DNA of 64,000 nt, taken from the NCBI GenBank assembly GCA_038501625.1, contig JAZAYU010000037.1:3782001-3846000 (forward strand), read 5' to 3'. Position numbers and translations under genes: made by a program. This stretch comes from Corbicula japonica (taxonomy: Eukaryota; Mollusca; Bivalvia; Venerida; Cyrenidae). The notes under the pieces were generated by a model. The model saw only the letters and a program-made list of their open reading frames with translations. It searched no databases and was not told where the DNA came from. Within the stretch, counting starts at the first letter, position 1. The number at the start of each line of letters is the position of its first letter. This document shows, piece by piece, positions 44,929 through 56,416 of the stretch.

Positions 44929-45904
44929 ATTATATAAGCGTTATCTTTTTCTGTTATGTTTAGTTATGTTCATGGGTATATGATCAGCAGTGTTCTGCCC
45001 AGTCCAAAAACCCACCAGACCAGCATGTAAAATGTAAACGGGAACCATACTCTTTAAGTTACATATAATCTTAAACTGCCTGTATTCAAAATCTTAATTG
45101 CTTTATTATACACTAGTATTTGCATTTTATGGCGACCAGATTTCCAGGACATCTAAATATATTTTAACATGATTTTTAACGAAGCAAGATTATTGATAGT
45201 TTGCCATAATAATACTTATTAATGGCCCATTTTACCAGAACCATCGTCTAACAGCCGAATAGTCTAACAGCTAATAGTGAAGTTTACAAATCAATAAAAA
45301 TGTTCTATTTGCAAATAAATAACACTGTTTGTATGTATATGAACTAAAGTCTTTATTGAACGATTATCGAGTACTATTTTTATATCAATCTTCGTCGCAG
45401 AGTTGTCGTTCTTACAATCACTTTACATCTCTGCGAAAGGCTTAATGTCATTTTTGACAAAACTCGACAGCCTTATATACATTAACAATTATGAATTTGA
45501 AAGCTTGTAGTAAAACAAATGACAGAAAACTTCACTATCTTTCATTAAAACCGACGAAACCCAAGCAATTTTAAATGTAATTGGTGAACTATTTATTTAG
45601 TTAAAGGTAAGACTAGATGAGTAGAGAGTGTTATTGAATACCAAATATTTTTTATTTCATAGATTTACTGTCAACCGAAAACCTAACCCATTAAGGTAAA
45701 TTTTGCTAGGTCTCTGATCTGATCATCGGAAAGATATTTGCAGTTAACATTATGAGAGTCACAATTATTGATCAAATTGCTTGAAAGCCGAAACAACGTG
45801 TTATTGTTACAACACCTTATAAATAATTCACATAATTTTCATTATTAAAGCAAGTAATGTGTGTTTTGTTTAATTATGTTCAAAGGTCAATCTAACTAAA
45901 AGCG
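44929..45904. other. No gene or repeat recognised
   Basis: No open frame or repeat supported. Confidence 0.35.
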
Positions 45905-46345
45905 ATACATAGGAATAGCTTTATGAGTACGTCTGTCCCGTCGGTATGTCGGTCCGCCGGTCAGTAGGCCCGTCGGTCCGTCACGAAAACTTAACGTTAG
46001 CAATCAATTTGCCATTTCTTAAAACCGCGTATTTATTTAATAAACTTTTAAATTATATTTGTTATGACAACATATTCTTAAGGTAACGGTCAAATTTGAT
46101 GGCATTATCACCCCATAATGGACTTGTATTTTGACACAAGAACTTAAAATTGGCTATAACTTTACCATTGCCTATACTATTTTTCTTTCAAAATTTCAAA
46201 TTATATTGGTTAAGACAACACGGTTGTGATGATGCCAAATCCTTTAGATCAACGTCTCATTTGATGGAGTTAGGCCCCTTTTATATTGCATTTTTATTGT
46301 GACAAAGTACCAGAAGGCGAAACAAGAGTTCAACTGAACACCCAT
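45905..46345 (+). mobile_element. Helentron-like element, degenerate
   Basis: A CGGTCCGTC-type tract (45935-45980) at the left, two diverged units of about 147 bp (46052 and 46199, sharing AATTATATT.GTTA.GACAACA and TTTGATGG..TTA), and at the right a GTTCAACTGAAC hairpin then ACCCATCTAT. This is the same plan as 43271-44928 but with decayed ends. Confidence 0.5.
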
Positions 46346-46784
46346 CTATTATGAAAGATATTAATGTTAAAAGCTATCACATTTCAAACAACACATCAAA
46401 ATAATACTGAAATGATTCCTTTCCTGACATTTGAAAAGAAATTGGATCGCTTTGATAATAAATACTTCAATATTGTCGGGCGAGCTTTGATTGAACTTTA
46501 CACAGAATGACAGATGTCATACATATAACCATTTGTTTGTTTTACACTTCGATAAAGTGTGATAAATCATCCCCTGAAAGTTAAGTACTAGTATAAAACA
46601 TCATCAGTTAAAATGCGAAGAAAGTTGTTCATTCTCTGTCATGCAAGACAGTGTAACTATGCAATCAATCACTAAAGTTTTAAACTGTAAAGAAATACCT
46701 TATCAAGTCTCATTATGCTTATGTAAAAAAATGTTATGTGTTGTTAGGATTATGTGTTTGGATAAAAAAAGAATTATTGAAAAT
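46346..46784. other. No gene or repeat recognised
   Basis: No open frame or repeat supported. Confidence 0.3.
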
Positions 46785-46915
46785 GTTTAGTTCTAGCTAG
46801 ATTTTTTTTCACTGTTCTAACTTTTCCTTAAGTATTTAAATATATATTCTATTTCATAACGATTATCTGTGCAAAGTTCTATTGAACGGCATTTTTTCAT
46901 CAGGGATATTTTGTG
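46785..46915 (-). repeat. Arm of the Harbinger-type MITE family
   Basis: Minus strand AACTTTGCACAGATAAT, TATATATTTAAATACTTAAG, GAAAAGTTAGAACAGTG matches 30000-30075 inside the 614-bp MITE. Its terminal GGTATTGCGCC is not seen. Confidence 0.55.
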
Positions 46916-47394
46916 TTTGTGCCAAAGAAGACCTTCCTTTGAACCAGGGACAATAATTCCGCGTAAAACTGTTAACCAAATTTTGGCATCATAAGCTGCA
47001 TTATAACGTCACGTGGGAAATCAAACCATTTTGAGCGATTTGCAATCTACTTGTTTGGAAAGCATTAAAATGCAAAGCATTAAATTTCTTGGTATTGAAT
47101 AACCTTGCTGACATGAAAATGAAATTACAGGAAGATGAAACAAATATAGAAAACTGAAGAAAAATACACTTTAAGACATGTGGGGCACCAGATCTGATTT
47201 TTCTGTGAAAGTAGGTAAACATTTCAGGCAAACATGAATTTAATTATATCTCTTCGAAGTAAATACAGACACCCATATAGACGTTTAAATAAATAAAAGT
47301 TGGTTGCTTGCAAATTTCAGTTTGATTGCTTGCATCCATCAGTCTGGAATTGCTTACAAAGGAAAACAGAATTTCTAACGATTAAATAAGATTT
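46916..47394. other. No gene or repeat recognised
   Basis: The 76-codon minus frame 47001-47231 has no splice support. Confidence 0.3.
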
Positions 47395-47592
47395 TAGAAG
47401 CTGTCTTCCTGTCACCGCCGTATGCACACCATCGTTTGGGATGGAAGAAAGTTGTAGTGTTTATATGTATTAATATTTAGTTGCGTTCAACCCGAAACTA
47501 GGCAGCGGGAATATGCATTTCCATTACTGCCCATGAACAGGCTCAATGTTCGATGGCTTTAAAATTTTACTTTCCATCTATTTTGACAATGA
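47395..47592 (-). repeat. R1 repeat, head to hairpin 3 boundary
   Basis: Minus strand AAAATAGATGGAAAG, GCCATCGAACATTGAGCC, GTTCATGGGCAGTAATGG, CGGGTTGAACGCAAC, CAAACGATGGTGTGCATACG. Hairpin 1 is lost by a small deletion. Confidence 0.75.
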
Positions 47593-47597
47593 AAACG

Positions 47598-48130
47598 TGA
47601 AATATGCATATCAGAAATCGTCACACTTACAAAACACAGCCTTCCCACGCAGCGAAAAAAAAATAGAGGAAAAAGGAGTATGTGTTTATAAATATTTCCA
47701 ATTCAAATAAGACACCACAAACAAGTAACGAAAAAGTGAACCCTTTGGGTTACCGCCCTGAAAAGGTCAGTGGCAAAACTAGGGGTTTAACACGTTCTAG
47801 GGTGCACCAACCTCATACTTGCCCAATAACTCCAACCCACCGATCAGTACAACAATGTTACATGCAAACGCACATAAGAAGCCTATAGCATTACAAAGCC
47901 AAATAGTAGGGTACTCAATAACCTAACCAAAACCAGAGCAACTGAACTCAAATCACAAGAACGAGATGACAGTAATAAAAGGAACACATCGAGGTTCTTA
48001 TACACGACTTCCACAAAAACCTTCAAAAACCCTTAAACCCCTGTCACCATTTATTTGTCCAAATCGGTTATATAACATTTACTCATTTTTTACAAGATTT
48101 TCCTTACAGTCTCTGGTAAATTGCTTTTGT
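47598..48130 (-). pseudogene. Retroelement copy 4, reverse orientation
   Basis: On the minus strand: a decayed end of the reverse-transcriptase region (AGAGGTTACAAAAGC), GACAGGGGTTTAAGGG, GTTCCTTTTATTACTGTCAT, GGTTATTGAGTACCC, TTTGGCTTTGTAATGC, GCATGTAACATTGTTG, then the tail (GGGCAAGTATGAGGTTGG, CACCCTAGAACG, CAGGGCGGTAACCC, GGGAAGGCTGTGTTTTG, GATATGCATATTTCAC). It shows that the tail belongs to the retroelement, since the order is the same as at 55876-56416. It abuts the R1 copy at 47395. Confidence 0.8.
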
Positions 48131-48306
48131 AACCTCTCAATATACATCTGATTAAGGTGGGCGACCTCGAGAGACAATGAGTTTGACATAACACGTATTA
48201 CCAGCCAAGAAAATATCCCTAGTGATGTGTTATTGTTTCTTTTATTTGATAGTCTGAGGTATTCGTTTTCTCTTATGAAATAACAGCGTGCGTCTCTGAT
48301 GCAATT

Positions 48307-48504
48307 TCAGTATCGTGATAATTCTTGCTTTGACATATGGTCACACGGGTTTAACAGTCTCCAGACTCTGTAAATCTCCAAAAATCTTCGTACCAGACAT
48401 TCACTTAATTTTGCCGTGTTAGTGTAACACTTAGCGGACGTTTCGCAGTGTTCCGTGCTATAAGGGCGCTTTATTTTTGCAAGTTGAAGTTTTATTTGGG
48501 TCAT
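48307..48504 (-). CDS. Small open frame, 65 codons, possible gene
   Basis: An ATG frame with mixed composition: MTQIKLQLAKIKRPYSTE, HCETSAKCYTNTAKLSE, CLVRRFLEIYRVWRLLNP, ending SKQELSRY. Denser in G+C than its surroundings. No splice signals, signal peptide or known motif. May be chance. Confidence 0.25.
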   Translation of the reverse strand: MTQIKLQLAKIKRPYSTEHCETSAKCYTNTAKLSECLVRRFLEIYRVWRLLNPCDHMSKQELSRY

Positions 48505-48714
48505 CGGAAAAAAGAAGGTTTAAAAAATAAATAAAAAATAAATAAAAATTATTTGGTCAATCAATAACTAATATCAGCAAAATTAATTCATAAACACAAC
48601 CATCCAAACTCCAACAAGTGTGGTATTATTTAATATGCTTTTACAGGGATGATTATTTTACAAGACATGTATTATTTGCCATGTAGTTAGAGTTGATGTT
48701 ATTGAGAACTTTAT

Positions 48715-48945
48715 AAAGAACCTGTTGGGGCAAGTGTGAGGTTGGTGCACCCTAGAACCTGGTTTAAACCCCCAGTGGCAATATGATTTGCCACTGACCG
48801 TTCCAAGGCGGTAACCCCTCGGGTTCTGATCATTTTATTAACCATGCTCTCTCCCTCTCTTCTTCTTGACTGTGTGGGGAGGCTGTTTTTTCTGAATGTG
48901 GCGATTCCTGATATGCATATTTCACCTTTTTATAAAAGAAACGTC
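48715..48945 (+). repeat. Retroelement 3' tail, complete
   Basis: AACCTGTTGGGGCAAGTGTG to GATATGCATATTTCACC, nearly identical to 56163-56412 including the unusual GCTCTCTCCCTCTCTTC run, so both derive from closely related sources. Confidence 0.85.
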
Positions 48946-49472
48946 ACGCACAAATGTGTGTTACTATTTTAGTTTTGCTACCAACAATTATCTGTGAGTT
49001 TTAAATTTTTAAATAGTGATTTTATCAATTACGCCATAAGGCCATTGAGCAGGTTACATTATGTTATGTTGAGCTGCATTCAACTTCGAGGTTAGTCGGA
49101 TTGGACAGTTATATATGCGTTTCTAATACTGGCTCAAACTAACCAAGTCTTAAAATACGTACTTTGATTATTTATCGTGTTCGGTTGCTTTTAAAATTCC
49201 TTTTCCGTCTATTGTAAAAATTAAGTGATTTTGCCAATTTTGACTAAATTTCATATTTTTGTTAGCGATCTGCAAAACATTTTTCTTATCATTTTAAGCG
49301 ATATAATTATTATCAAAATATGGCGTCGTTTCCAGAAGACTTATATTCAAATGGCTCTAATTTGCTTAAGGGGCCTATTGTTCTTACCACATTGAAATCT
49401 GTTCTTTCCCCATTAAGAACTATTGTATTGACATTTGGAAAAAATAAATAAAAGGCGTTTTTCAAATTTAGT
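48946..49472. other. Unassigned; possible degenerate R1 at 49070-49215
   Basis: TTATCGTGTTCGGTTGCTTTT and CCTTTTCCGTCTATT at 49173-49212 resemble the R1 head on the minus strand. Confidence 0.35.
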
Positions 49473-49583
49473 TGAGTTCTATTGTCGCTCATACGATTGT
49501 GCTACATCACAATACAGCACACCAATAAAGAATGCACAATTTATATATGAAAGATTTAAAGTTCACGCAAACGTTTTCATCAG
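49473..49583 (+). CDS. Candidate internal exon, unknown
   Basis: Acceptor TTTTTCAAATTTAG ends at 49470 and donor ATCAG|GTATTTAGG is at 49583/49584. Between them one frame is fully open: EFYCRSYDCATSQYS, PIKNAQFIYERFKVHANVF. The frame is also open on both sides (49435-49644). No other exon of this gene located. Confidence 0.27.
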
Positions 49584-49869
49584 GTATTTAGGATTGCATT
49601 TTCCACATTTTTGCGATATGGGATCTTTTATGATATTCTTTTAATACCAGCGTGTATGTTTTAAAAGTTCCGATTCGGACAGAGTGCCGGTTCAGAACTG
49701 TTAACTTTCTGTTGGAGACGATAAGAAAAACGATCATCTGTTAGAATATTGTCAAGTTTTTAAATGTTAAAGCAAATTGGTTTGACCTTAAAGCTGAAAT
49801 GAAACATGAAGGCAGTCATTCTCGTATTTACTAATGTTAATCAATCGCCACAAACTATTGTTGATATTA

Positions 49870-50100
49870 GCATCTAAAGTTCAGGAAAAATCTCGAGATG
49901 CAAACGATTTGATATATTGTTTGTTTCAGAATATGCATTAATTTTACTGATCTCAGCATGCAAACGAAAGTGCACACTAAGATAACTGATTTTCTTGCTA
50001 AAATCTAGCCGAAAATAGGTTTTTTTCCCGAAAATTCGTTTTTGAAATTGTAGCAAGTTTAACAAATTTTCAATGTTTGACCCCCGATAGAGAAGGGTTG
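49870..50100. repeat. Interspersed repeat B
   Basis: GCTAAAATCTAGCCGAAAATA, CGAAAATTCGTTTTTGAAAT and TTCAATGTTTGACCC match 17310-17530. Confidence 0.6.
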
Positions 50101-50644
50101 GCTGTTATTATACTCCTATATATTTTGATCAGACACGTCTGTCACCACCTTGCTATAAATCCTGCTGATCCAATTATGTGCAATTTCACGTTTCATTTCA
50201 ACGAGTTGTTCATAATCAATATTAAGTAGCCACAATGATCAAAAAAACCTAGATCGTTCGCAGAAGTTTTTTTCACCTGTTATTGTTGCAAGTAGTTCTA
50301 AGACAGTAAAACTGGGTAGAAAATAACGCATCGAAATGAAGGAAAATTTGTGCGACTATTTCTTTTACAAATCGATATGGGTTTTAAAAAAATAGTTTTC
50401 CAAACCAAGTAAACAGAATTTGAATAAATTATTTATAAGCAGAATAACCCTCTTTCACAATACGAATTAGAACACTTTTTTGTAGCAAATGATCTATTGC
50501 TCTGCGTGGAATATTAGCTTGATTAAATACAAAACGGTACAAAACGGTACTGAACTCCAGTATGCAGTGGTTAGGATTTCAATACAGAAATGTTTTACCA
50601 ACAAAACTAAATAATTGTGTACTTGTAGAGGAATTAGTATGATA
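50101..50644. other. No gene or repeat recognised
   Basis: Includes a short ACAAAACGGT tandem at about 50533. Confidence 0.3.
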
Positions 50645-50970
50645 AATAGATAAAAGGGAACTTTGAAAGCAAACGAACACGAAAAGTATTAAAATACTGC
50701 AGGCTCGGATTTGAGACTGTTAATGGGTAGTAAATGGAATGCATATGACTGCCCGCGTCGGCTAGCCCCTGGTTGAGCGCATCTCAGTATTTGCATCGTC
50801 GGGCAAATAGTTCAATTTCGATCCATCCTAAACGACAGTTTGGATATGGCCTCGAACATGGAACCTTCAATGCGGTATTTTAAGACTAACACCATTTTCA
50901 TGATCGGAAAACGATCCTCAATGAAAATAAGTTTGCCCTAAACGAGACGAGAAAACAATATGCGGAATCT
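50645..50970 (+). repeat. R1 repeat, diverged
   Basis: AATAGATAAAAGGGAACTTT, GCAGGCTCGG, TGACTGCCCGCGTCGG, CTAGCCCCTGGTTGAGCGCA, GAACATGGAACCTTCAATGC, CCCTAAACGAGACG. Confidence 0.75.
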
Positions 50971-52171
50971 TTTTTTTTCAATTACGTAATTGGTCTAATG
51001 CAAAACACTTCGATATCATGGTTATGTGATTACTAATTGAACATAACATCTAAACAGGTAACATAACAAGAAGCACTCAGACGGTTCGAAATGCCAGATT
51101 GCGGTTTCTGATTCCAAGTGGTTTATGGTTTCATTTTCATTAAATTTATAGACATGTGTCATTATCGTAAAAAGTGCAATAGTTTAAAAATGTCAAAGTT
51201 TATAGAAATGCATGCATATGATGACCAGTGTTACAGAGATAATAGAGCTAATGTAATAAGGAATAAATATCATTTACGATTAAGTGCCAAAAGGTTACTC
51301 CCTCCGACCTCCTATCGTCAGAAATACACCTCTTCCCGACGTTCATCAGTACTTCTTATCATAGTTCTATATATAAAGTTTGTTAACCAGTTCCGATTAT
51401 GAAGTAGATCCGGTTAACCTTTTTATTTCCTATACCATGTTAGAAATATTTCAGCTGAACGAGTTGAAATGCTCGTTTAGTCACAATGAAAAGCATTTGA
51501 ATTGGACAATTTCGAACTTTAACCTTTGATCTAGTGTTCACTTCCGATCATGTGCCGCACCAACGAAGACTTTTTCAGACGTTAGTATGCAAAATTTGGC
51601 AACGCAGAGACATCAATCGCAAAAACTAAACTATTAAGCCTGAAAAAAAATGAAATATGCATATCAGGAATGGCCACATCCAGCATACACATACAAACGA
51701 ATTCAATTATTTGCAATTTTATTTTATATCCTTGCATTATCATCACAAGTAAATTTGTGTGCATAAACATTTTCATTCTATGTTTATGACGATTTTTGAT
51801 ATGCCTGCGTTGAAACCAATTGCCGATCAGTTATTCTGAATAAGTAGTTAGTTTGGAGTCCAGAGTTGGAATTCTTTCCAAAGGAAAGACTGGTAAAGGT
51901 AACTGATGAAAAGAGATGCTTAAAGCTAGGGGCTGTGGATGGTTTACCTACTGGTCATGACTAAAGGTCGCTGGTACCCTACTTCAGAGATATCCTTAAA
52001 AAATGACGGTACACTGCTCTCAGAAGTTACAGGGTCAACAGTCACAAGATCACACCATGGCCGGCTTGACATGAATAGGTGGTGTTGTTGTGCTATCATG
52101 TGACTATATCAATTATACTCCCTGCAAATATCACTTTAAAGTTAAATCTGATGCGCTTAGATAAATACTTG
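50971..52171. other. Unassigned; one tail fragment
   Basis: 51647-51692 is a minus-strand retroelement tail end (TGTGGCCATTCCTGATATGC). The 94-codon plus frame 51118-51402 lacks support. Confidence 0.35.
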
Positions 52172-52687
52172 AAATGATAGTGCCTCTAGCTAGGAGCGAA
52201 ACCGCACCGTCACGGTGACAGCGCCTAGACCTGCAATTCCTGCGACGCAACCAATTGAGCTAACCGGGACAACCCCCAAAAAGGTTGATCGGATAGCCCT
52301 GATATACGTAACATTCATTGCATGACATCGGTAACGGGTTATTTTACTGATAACAGTACTGACTTTATGTAGGGGGGGGGGGACTTTTTACGGCCGCCAC
52401 ACTGCACAAATAGCGCTACTGTGAATTTCAAATGATAGTGCTTCTAGCTAGGAGCGAACCCGCACCGTCACGGCGACAGCGCCTAGCCCTGCAATTCCTG
52501 CGACGCAACCAACTGAGCTAACCGAGACAACCCCAAAAAAGGTTGATCGGATAGCCCTGATATACATAACAATCACTGCATGGCATCGGTAACGGATTGT
52601 TTTACTGATAACAGTACTGACTATATGTAGGGGGAGACCTTTTACGGCCGCCACACTGTACACATAGCGCTACTGTGAATTTCAAAT
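52172..52687 (-). repeat. Tandem pair of 258-bp units with tRNA-like heads
   Basis: Units 52172-52429 and 52430-52687. On the minus strand each holds GTTAGCTCAGTTGGTTGCG (A box; second copy) and CGGGTTCGCTCC (B box at 52460-52451), about 60 bp apart with a CCGTGACGG stem between, as in a long-variable-arm tRNA. Each also ends in the 75-bp module found beside R1. The first unit has a run of 11 G at 52371. The minus frames 52448-52663 and 52602-52934 fall in it and are not genes. Confidence 0.75.
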
Positions 52688-54204
52688 GAAAGAATCTGGA
52701 AATGAACTTGTTATGCCATGAGTGCTTCAACACCACCGCGTACAAACTGGTTAAATTAACCGGAACAGGTTGACTAACTGTATATGTGTCATTCGTAAAT
52801 TTAGTACTGTTATTTGAATTACTATTCATACTATGAAATAATATTATACGTAATACCCAGAAACTACATTTTTGAATATTTATCTGCAAATTCAATTTTG
52901 AAACAAAAGGAAAAACAAAGAGAAAAAAAGACAATAATATAAACGTAAATTCAGTGGTAGTTGTGGCATGTATATGATGATATGATGTTATGCTTCACAT
53001 TTATAATGGAAGTTACACAATTAATTTTTTACTAAATACAATACATTTGTAATTGAAAGAGTCAGACCTTTAAAAAGCTGCGGATATTGTCGAACATTAC
53101 TATTGTATCTCATGTTTAAGAGTTTTGCAAGGCTGGCTGGGCCGTATCCAAAGCGGCTAAAGCACCGAAGATTTTCTTGGTTCTGTACCATGCTCCCCCG
53201 TAATGTCTTTTTCGAGGGGTGTGATTTGGCGTTTATGTGTAGCTTCATTCGTGCATCAAAATGTTTACGAAATACCGGTACTTTCTGGATTGATAAATTA
53301 ATTCAGACTAAAACGAACTGACAACTCTACTCTGCTACCATAAGCCCCATGCAGTGGCTGCAAAATTACATTTTAATTACTTAAAGTTTCTGGTCGCGGT
53401 TTAATTACCCTTTTAATTATAATTAAAAAATGCTAGGAAATTTATTGCAAAAGTTGCACGCGGTACAGCCTTCATATCTGTTACAAAAAAAATTATGATG
53501 AAAACAGTAATTGATTATTGATTGGACAACACTTTATTTGGTACGGTATCCTTATTACTCCATATGTCAGTGCTTATACCAAATCTTGACAACTTAATGA
53601 GAAGATGCCGACAAGAAGTAATCGACGTTCTTGTTTGGCAAAGTATGTATCCCAGAAATAGCAGATTGAGTATCGATAAAAAGCTTAAGCGAAGCATTAT
53701 TAAAGTTTTAATTTGATTAAAGTGAAAATGACAAAGAGCTGCGAAAGATTTTAGTTAAGCTGCATTAATTACAAAAATATCTTCCTAAATATATGTGTTG
53801 GAAAATTCATAGTGATATATTAACGATGCTGTGGTCACAGCTTAATACAAAACTAAATTTCAGTAAATAAAAATTATATGGACAAAACATTTTTAAAATG
53901 TGCTTTAAGTTAAATTTGCAAATATATTTTTGTCCAAATTTCAAAGAAATTACTCAAAACTATCTTAATCATATGCGTTTCGATATGTCAAAATTCATGC
54001 ATTCAATCAGCGCTTTCTGATGAACATGAATCATCTACCGATAAACCAAACAGATCATTATAAAGATGAAAACAGATTATCAGTCATATGCTTTCAACGC
54101 CCTTCAGTTGCAGTACTATTGTGAATGACAAGGGTTAAGGCAAAGGTCACAGTTTTTAGTGTATACGATAGTCATGTAATTGTAAAGTCAGTGCGTTTGT
54201 TTGT
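52688..54204. other. No gene or repeat recognised
   Basis: Open frames at 53021-53321 and 53515-53716 occur on both strands over the same bases and lack splice or start support. Confidence 0.35.
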
Positions 54205-54378
54205 TATACCGTTCCAAGGCGAGAACCAATTGGGTTATCATTTTCGTTAATCGTTTGTGGTGTATATTTTTGAAATACATCAATGTATATCCGTTGCTCT
54301 CATTTCCTTTCTACATTAAGGCTGTGTGGGGAGGATCTGTGACCATTCCTGATGAGCATATTTCATTTTTCATACATG
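54205..54378 (+). repeat. Retroelement tail fragment
   Basis: CCGTTCCAAGGCGAGAACC, CGTTAATCGTTTGTGGTGT, GGCTGTGTGGGGAGG, CCATTCCTGATGAGCATATTTC. Confidence 0.75.
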
Positions 54379-54719
54379 AAGAAAAATAAAAATTTTGATT
54401 GGTTAAGTAATCACCAAGGCTGGGCATGTAAGGTGTACAATAAATAGAATTACAAAACAATGTGTTCTCTATCACTTACTTTATGTTACAAATGAGGTTT
54501 AAAGGAAACAAAGAAACAAATGAAGACTAAGAATAAAACCAAGTAAACATGCCGCAAATACATGATGAAGAAAATTAAGTATTCATTTCATTAAATTAAT
54601 CTTTAACTGACAAAATATGAGTGCCTCTTAAACTACGCTTTATTTTGGAAACAGAACCACACAATCTGAGTGGCTTGCTGAAAGAGTAACCAAACTACGA
54701 AAATATATTTGTAATTTCT
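54379..54719. other. No gene or repeat recognised
   Basis: May include eroded 5' sequence of the retroelement that follows. Confidence 0.3.
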
Positions 54720-55895
54720 TCAAAAGAAGAAATAAAAAATGTTGTTTTAAAAAATTTATTTTGGTCGATTAAAATTCAAATGACGTTTTGAAAAAGCTAA
54801 AATCAAATAATTTTCAGGCGTTCTGTTTGTCTACTTATGATTTCTCAATTTTATATACCTCGCTCCCTCATAATTTAATAAGAGACGAACTAACCAGTGT
54901 CATAGAAAAAACGTTTGCTAGAGAAAATAAAACCTTCATCGCTTGTAATGAACATAGGGCATTTTTACAGATGGTTCTAATGATAATTATACTTTATGGA
55001 CTTGTCAAGACCTAATAGAGTCGTAACTTTCATACTGGATAATATTTATGTTAGATTCGGTACCTCTATTTATAAACAAGTAATAGGCATCCCAATGGGT
55101 ACTAATTGTGCAACCCTTGTTGCTGATCTGTTTTTATACTGTTATGAAAGAGACTTTATGTTATCTCTTTCTACTGAACATCAAGATGATGTTATTACAG
55201 CTTTTAACAACATCTCGAGGTACCTTGATGATTTATTTAATATAGATAATAACCATTTTCCATTACTGGTTAATAAGATCTACCCTAAAGAACTACAACT
55301 TAATAAAGCGAACACTTCAGAACAGCAAGCAAACTTTCTCGATCTAAATCTGTCAATTGAAAATGGTTATGTCACTACTAAAATATATGATAAAAGAGAT
55401 GATTTTAATTTTAATATAGTAAATTTTCCGTTTTTAGACGGCGATGTTCCCCGTGCAACATCTTACGGGGTTTATATTTCACAGCTTGTTCGCTTTTCAA
55501 GAGCTTGCAACGATATTAATGATTTCAATGAACGTAATCTTTGCATTACAGAAAAACTTTTAAAACAAGGTTATCGGTATCACAAATTAAGGAAAACATT
55601 TTGAAAGTTTTATCGTCGAAACCCAGATCTAATTCATAAATACAGGTGCAGTTTAAAATCACTATTGCAACAAGGTATTTCACAGCCAGATTTTTATGGA
55701 GATTTAATTTATAAACTTAAGAAGATAAAAGGCAGTGTTAATTTCTCCCGGTTATTCGTAAAAACCATCTGTAAATTTAAAAAGAAAGGTTACCAACATG
55801 ATATTTTACAGCGCTCTGCATGCCTGGTGATTAACCCTTCTACAGTTGATCATTATGCTTACCTCTTTGGTTGCACGACGGTGGCAGGGGTTTAA
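54720..55895 (+). pseudogene. Reverse transcriptase of a Penelope-like retroelement, broken
   Basis: Recognisable from about 54730 (KNVVLKNLFWSIK). Motif A lies in LSTYDFSILYTSLPH (about 54830); motif B is GIPMGTNC at residues 31-38 of the 54996 frame; motif C is RYLDDLF with the catalytic YLDD at 76-79 (about 55221); thumb-like KIYDKRDDFNFNIVNFPF and GVYISQLVRFSRAC follow. Frameshifts occur near 54766, in the T run near 54963 and near 55022, and an in-frame TGA is at 55602; the frame then runs on to TAA at 55893 (LQQGISQPDFYGDL, KKKGYQHDILQRS). So it is inactive but young. No GIY-YIG endonuclease follows, so the Penelope assignment rests on the polymerase style and is tentative. The downstream tail shows it is one element to 56416. 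Confidence 0.88.
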
Positions 55896-56416
55896 GAGTT
55901 TGTGAAGGTTTATGGGGAAATCTTTTCTTAAAAGAACCTAGAAGCTCGATTTGTTTCTTTTATCTCTGTCATCGTGTTCTTGCTGATTTTACTCCAGGAG
56001 CTCTGGTCTCGGTAAGATCATTGAGTACCCGCCCTTTGGCTTCACAAAGCTATTAAATTCTTATTTTTTATATGTTTGTGTGCTTTTGCATGCAACATTG
56101 TTGAGCCAATAAGTGGGTTGGAGTTGTTTCACCAAGACAACTTGTATTTGTTTTGTGATATGAGAACCTGTTGGGGCAAGTGTGAGGTTGGTGCACCCTA
56201 GAACCTGGTTTAAACCCCCAGTGGCAATTGATTTGCCACTGACCGTTCCAAGACGGTAACCCCTCGGGTTCTCATTTTTGTTAATTGTTAGTGGTGTCTC
56301 TTTTGAAACTGATCATTTTATTAACCATGCTCTCTCCCTCTCTTCTTCTTGACTGTGTGGGGAGGCTGTTTTTTTCTGAATGTGGCGATTCCTGATATGC
56401 ATACTTCACCTTTGTA
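55896..56416 (+). mobile_element. 3' noncoding region and tail of the retroelement
   Basis: 55896-56160 is shared with copies 2, 3 and 4 (ACCTAGAAGCTCGATTTG, GGTAAGATCATTGAGTACC, GCATGCAACATTGTTGAG). The tail 56163-56416 starts AACCTGTTGGGGCAAG and contains a perfect 9-bp hairpin CAGTGGCAA / TTGCCACTG (56219-56227, 56233-56241), then GGTAACCCCTCGGGTTCTC and the end GATATGCATACTTCACC. The tail occurs alone in more than ten other places here, which suggests frequent 5' truncation or a short parasite using the same end. Confidence 0.8.

Noticed and set aside
51900..51935. CTGATGA motifs (here and at 54016) as hammerhead ribozyme cores in retroelements
   Set aside because: The required GAAA and cleavage-site GUH elements with connecting stems are not present around them.
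52602..52934. 110-codon minus frame
   Set aside because: It overlaps the tandem tRNA-headed units and uses the repeat's terminal module as coding sequence.
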